From NCBI RefSeq assembly GCF_023078455.1, contig NZ_CP095740.1, forward strand, positions 1,166,001-1,230,000: a DNA stretch of 64,000 nucleotides. The letters run 5' to 3'. Positions within the stretch are counted from its first letter, which is position 1, and each line of letters starts with the position of its first letter. The DNA is from Luteibacter aegosomatis. GTDB lineage: Bacteria; Pseudomonadota; Gammaproteobacteria; Xanthomonadales; Rhodanobacteraceae. The translations under genes and the position numbers were made by a program. Under the pieces are notes generated by a model. The model searched no databases. It saw only the letters and a program-made list of their open reading frames with translations, and was not told the origin of the DNA. Positions 63,278-64,000 of this stretch are shown here, piece by piece.

Positions 63278-63775
63278 ATGTCCCCAGGGAAAATCGCGAT
63301 CTTCGTCCTCGGACTAGCCACCGGTCTGCTGGCTCTGCTTTCGTACCACGCGGGCGCGTGGCTCGGTCGCAGGCACACCAGGACGCGATCTCGCAGCCGT
63401 GAGGAAGGAAGAGCGCCGCTGCGGTTCACCATCTCGGGTGATCGCGTCTTCCTGGACGGGTTGGAGATCGTGAGCCCTGACACTCTGATGCGCTCCGCTG
63501 GCGCCGCCGTGTCGTTGCGGAGCGTCCCGAGCATGTCGCCCGGCGACCCGATTCGCTCACACGCCTTGCGAAAAGAGTGCGAAGCGCAGGGCCGTGACTG
63601 GGCGCACGTGTTCAGCCAGGCAGCTCGCCTGCGATCCGAAGAAACGCCGCGATCTTCTCGTCGAAAGCGGTTTGCATCCCTGATGGCTGCGATCCGGTCA
63701 TGGCTGTCGCGGAGAGCGAGACCGCGGCCGCCCGAAGGCGCTCCCGAAACAAGTCCGGGTCCGGGTGACTGCTGA
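63278..63775 (+). CDS. Membrane-anchored phage protein (partly overlapping antisense gene)
   Basis: A 165-aa frame with an N-terminal transmembrane helix (KIAIFVLGLATGLLALLSYHAGAWL), a basic linker and an ordered middle (RFTISGDRVFLDGLEIVSPDTL). The last ~55 codons are antisense to another plausible gene, so either frame's 3' part could be spurious. Function unknown. Confidence 0.5.
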   Translation: MSPGKIAIFVLGLATGLLALLSYHAGAWLGRRHTRTRSRSREEGRAPLRFTISGDRVFLDGLEIVSPDTLMRSAGAAVSLRSVPSMSPGDPIRSHALRKECEAQGRDWAHVFSQAARLRSEETPRSSRRKRFASLMAAIRSWLSRRARPRPPEGAPETSPGPGDC

Positions 63776-63839
63776 TCAGCGCAGCGATGGCAGCTTCGGC
63801 CGCCATCTGTCGAGCGAGCAAACGTTCGAAGACTTCCAT
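63612..63839 (-). CDS. Small phage protein
   Basis: A 75-aa helical protein (MEVFERLLARQMAAEAAIAALI; PDLFRERLRAAAVSLSATAMTG) with GAGAGGA upstream of its ATG. Reads like a real short phage gene despite overlapping the plus-strand frame. No function known. Confidence 0.55.
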   Translation of the reverse strand: MEVFERLLARQMAAEAAIAALISSHPDPDLFRERLRAAAVSLSATAMTGSQPSGMQTAFDEKIAAFLRIAGELPG

Positions 63840-63866
63840 GGGGTTCCTCTCGTGAGCTGAGTTTGG

Positions 63867-63889
63867 CGTGGCAGTTGGATTTTGCCACG
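63867..63889. other. Short hairpin in the right-edge intergenic stretch
   Basis: CGTGGCA and TGCCACG form a 7-bp inverted repeat with a 9-nt loop in the interval 63840-64000, which holds no gene that can be seen before the window ends. Confidence 0.4.
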
Positions 63890-64000
63890 AGGGGAGCCCC
63901 GCCTATCCGATGCGTCGTGATGTCCATGGCGCAAGTGTCGCAATCAATGAGACGCACCGCATGAAGTCCAATCCTCACCTCTCCCGCCCAGCCGCCCTGA

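Larger units (their letters stand above)
47622..64000. mobile_element. Prophage, left/early part (continues beyond the window)
   Basis: Bounded on the left by the tRNA-Phe fragment and a tyrosine integrase. Contents are typical of a lambdoid-type temperate phage: integrase, DUF4224 protein, DNA methyltransferase, RdgC, SSB, many tightly overlapping small genes, then a cI-like repressor and a Cro/YdaS-like gene with shared operators. No capsid, tail or lysis cassette is seen before 64000, so structural genes must lie to the right. Confidence 0.92.

Overview
The window is a GC-rich chromosome segment that most resembles a Rhodanobacteraceae member (Xanthomonadales/Lysobacterales; Luteibacter- or Dyella-like). 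This is inferred from protein flavour and gene order: lpxA-fabZ-lpxD-bamA-rseP-dxr-cdsA-uppS-frr-pyrH-tsf-rpsB in one direction, and map-glnD-dapD-yffB-dapE in the other. No 16S rRNA is present, so the genus is inferred.

1-12.6 kb, minus strand: envelope and translation core. Lipid A enzymes (LpxA, FabZ, LpxD), outer-membrane assembly (BamA), the RseP site-2 protease, the isoprenoid enzyme Dxr, CdsA, UppS, Frr, PyrH, EF-Ts and ribosomal protein S2. No skp lies between bamA and lpxD. A strong hairpin separates tsf from pyrH.

12.6-28.7 kb: plus-strand map, glnD and lysine/nitrogen genes, then a secreted leukocidin-like protein, a penicillin-acylase-family enzyme, a phosphodiester-glycosidase lipoprotein, a Nudix hydrolase, parC, a secreted proline-iminopeptidase-like hydrolase and a secreted EEP-family phosphodiesterase. 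Several intergenic perfect palindromes sit at operon ends.

28.7-47.6 kb: accessory chromosomal region. It holds a LOV (blue-light) hybrid histidine kinase next to an Fe-S (6-4) photolyase/cryptochrome, a CPBP protease, a single-domain response regulator, an APC permease, an ECF sigma operon, an M13 peptidase, an SDR/LysR divergent pair and many small membrane or lipoprotein genes. Two clusters hold six copies of a 103-104-bp element. Each copy carries three DnaA-box-like nonamers at fixed offsets (0, +14, +37) and ends in a CTGGTCA-N5-TGACCAG palindrome. One cluster lies directly upstream of the photolyase. This is the most striking unexplained structure in the window.

47.6-64 kb: left part of a prophage integrated in a tRNA-Phe gene. 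The 3' half of the tRNA remains at 47622-47669, next to a tyrosine integrase; the intact tRNA and the structural genes should lie beyond 64000. A long, tightly overlapping minus-strand early operon (60490 down to 47789) encodes integrase, a DUF4224 protein, a large C5 cytosine methyltransferase, RdgC, SSB and many small proteins. Its candidate promoter and the cI/cro-like intergenic region share 15-bp operators (TTAGC-N5-GCTAA) on an exact 25-bp pitch, the layout of a lambda-type immunity system.
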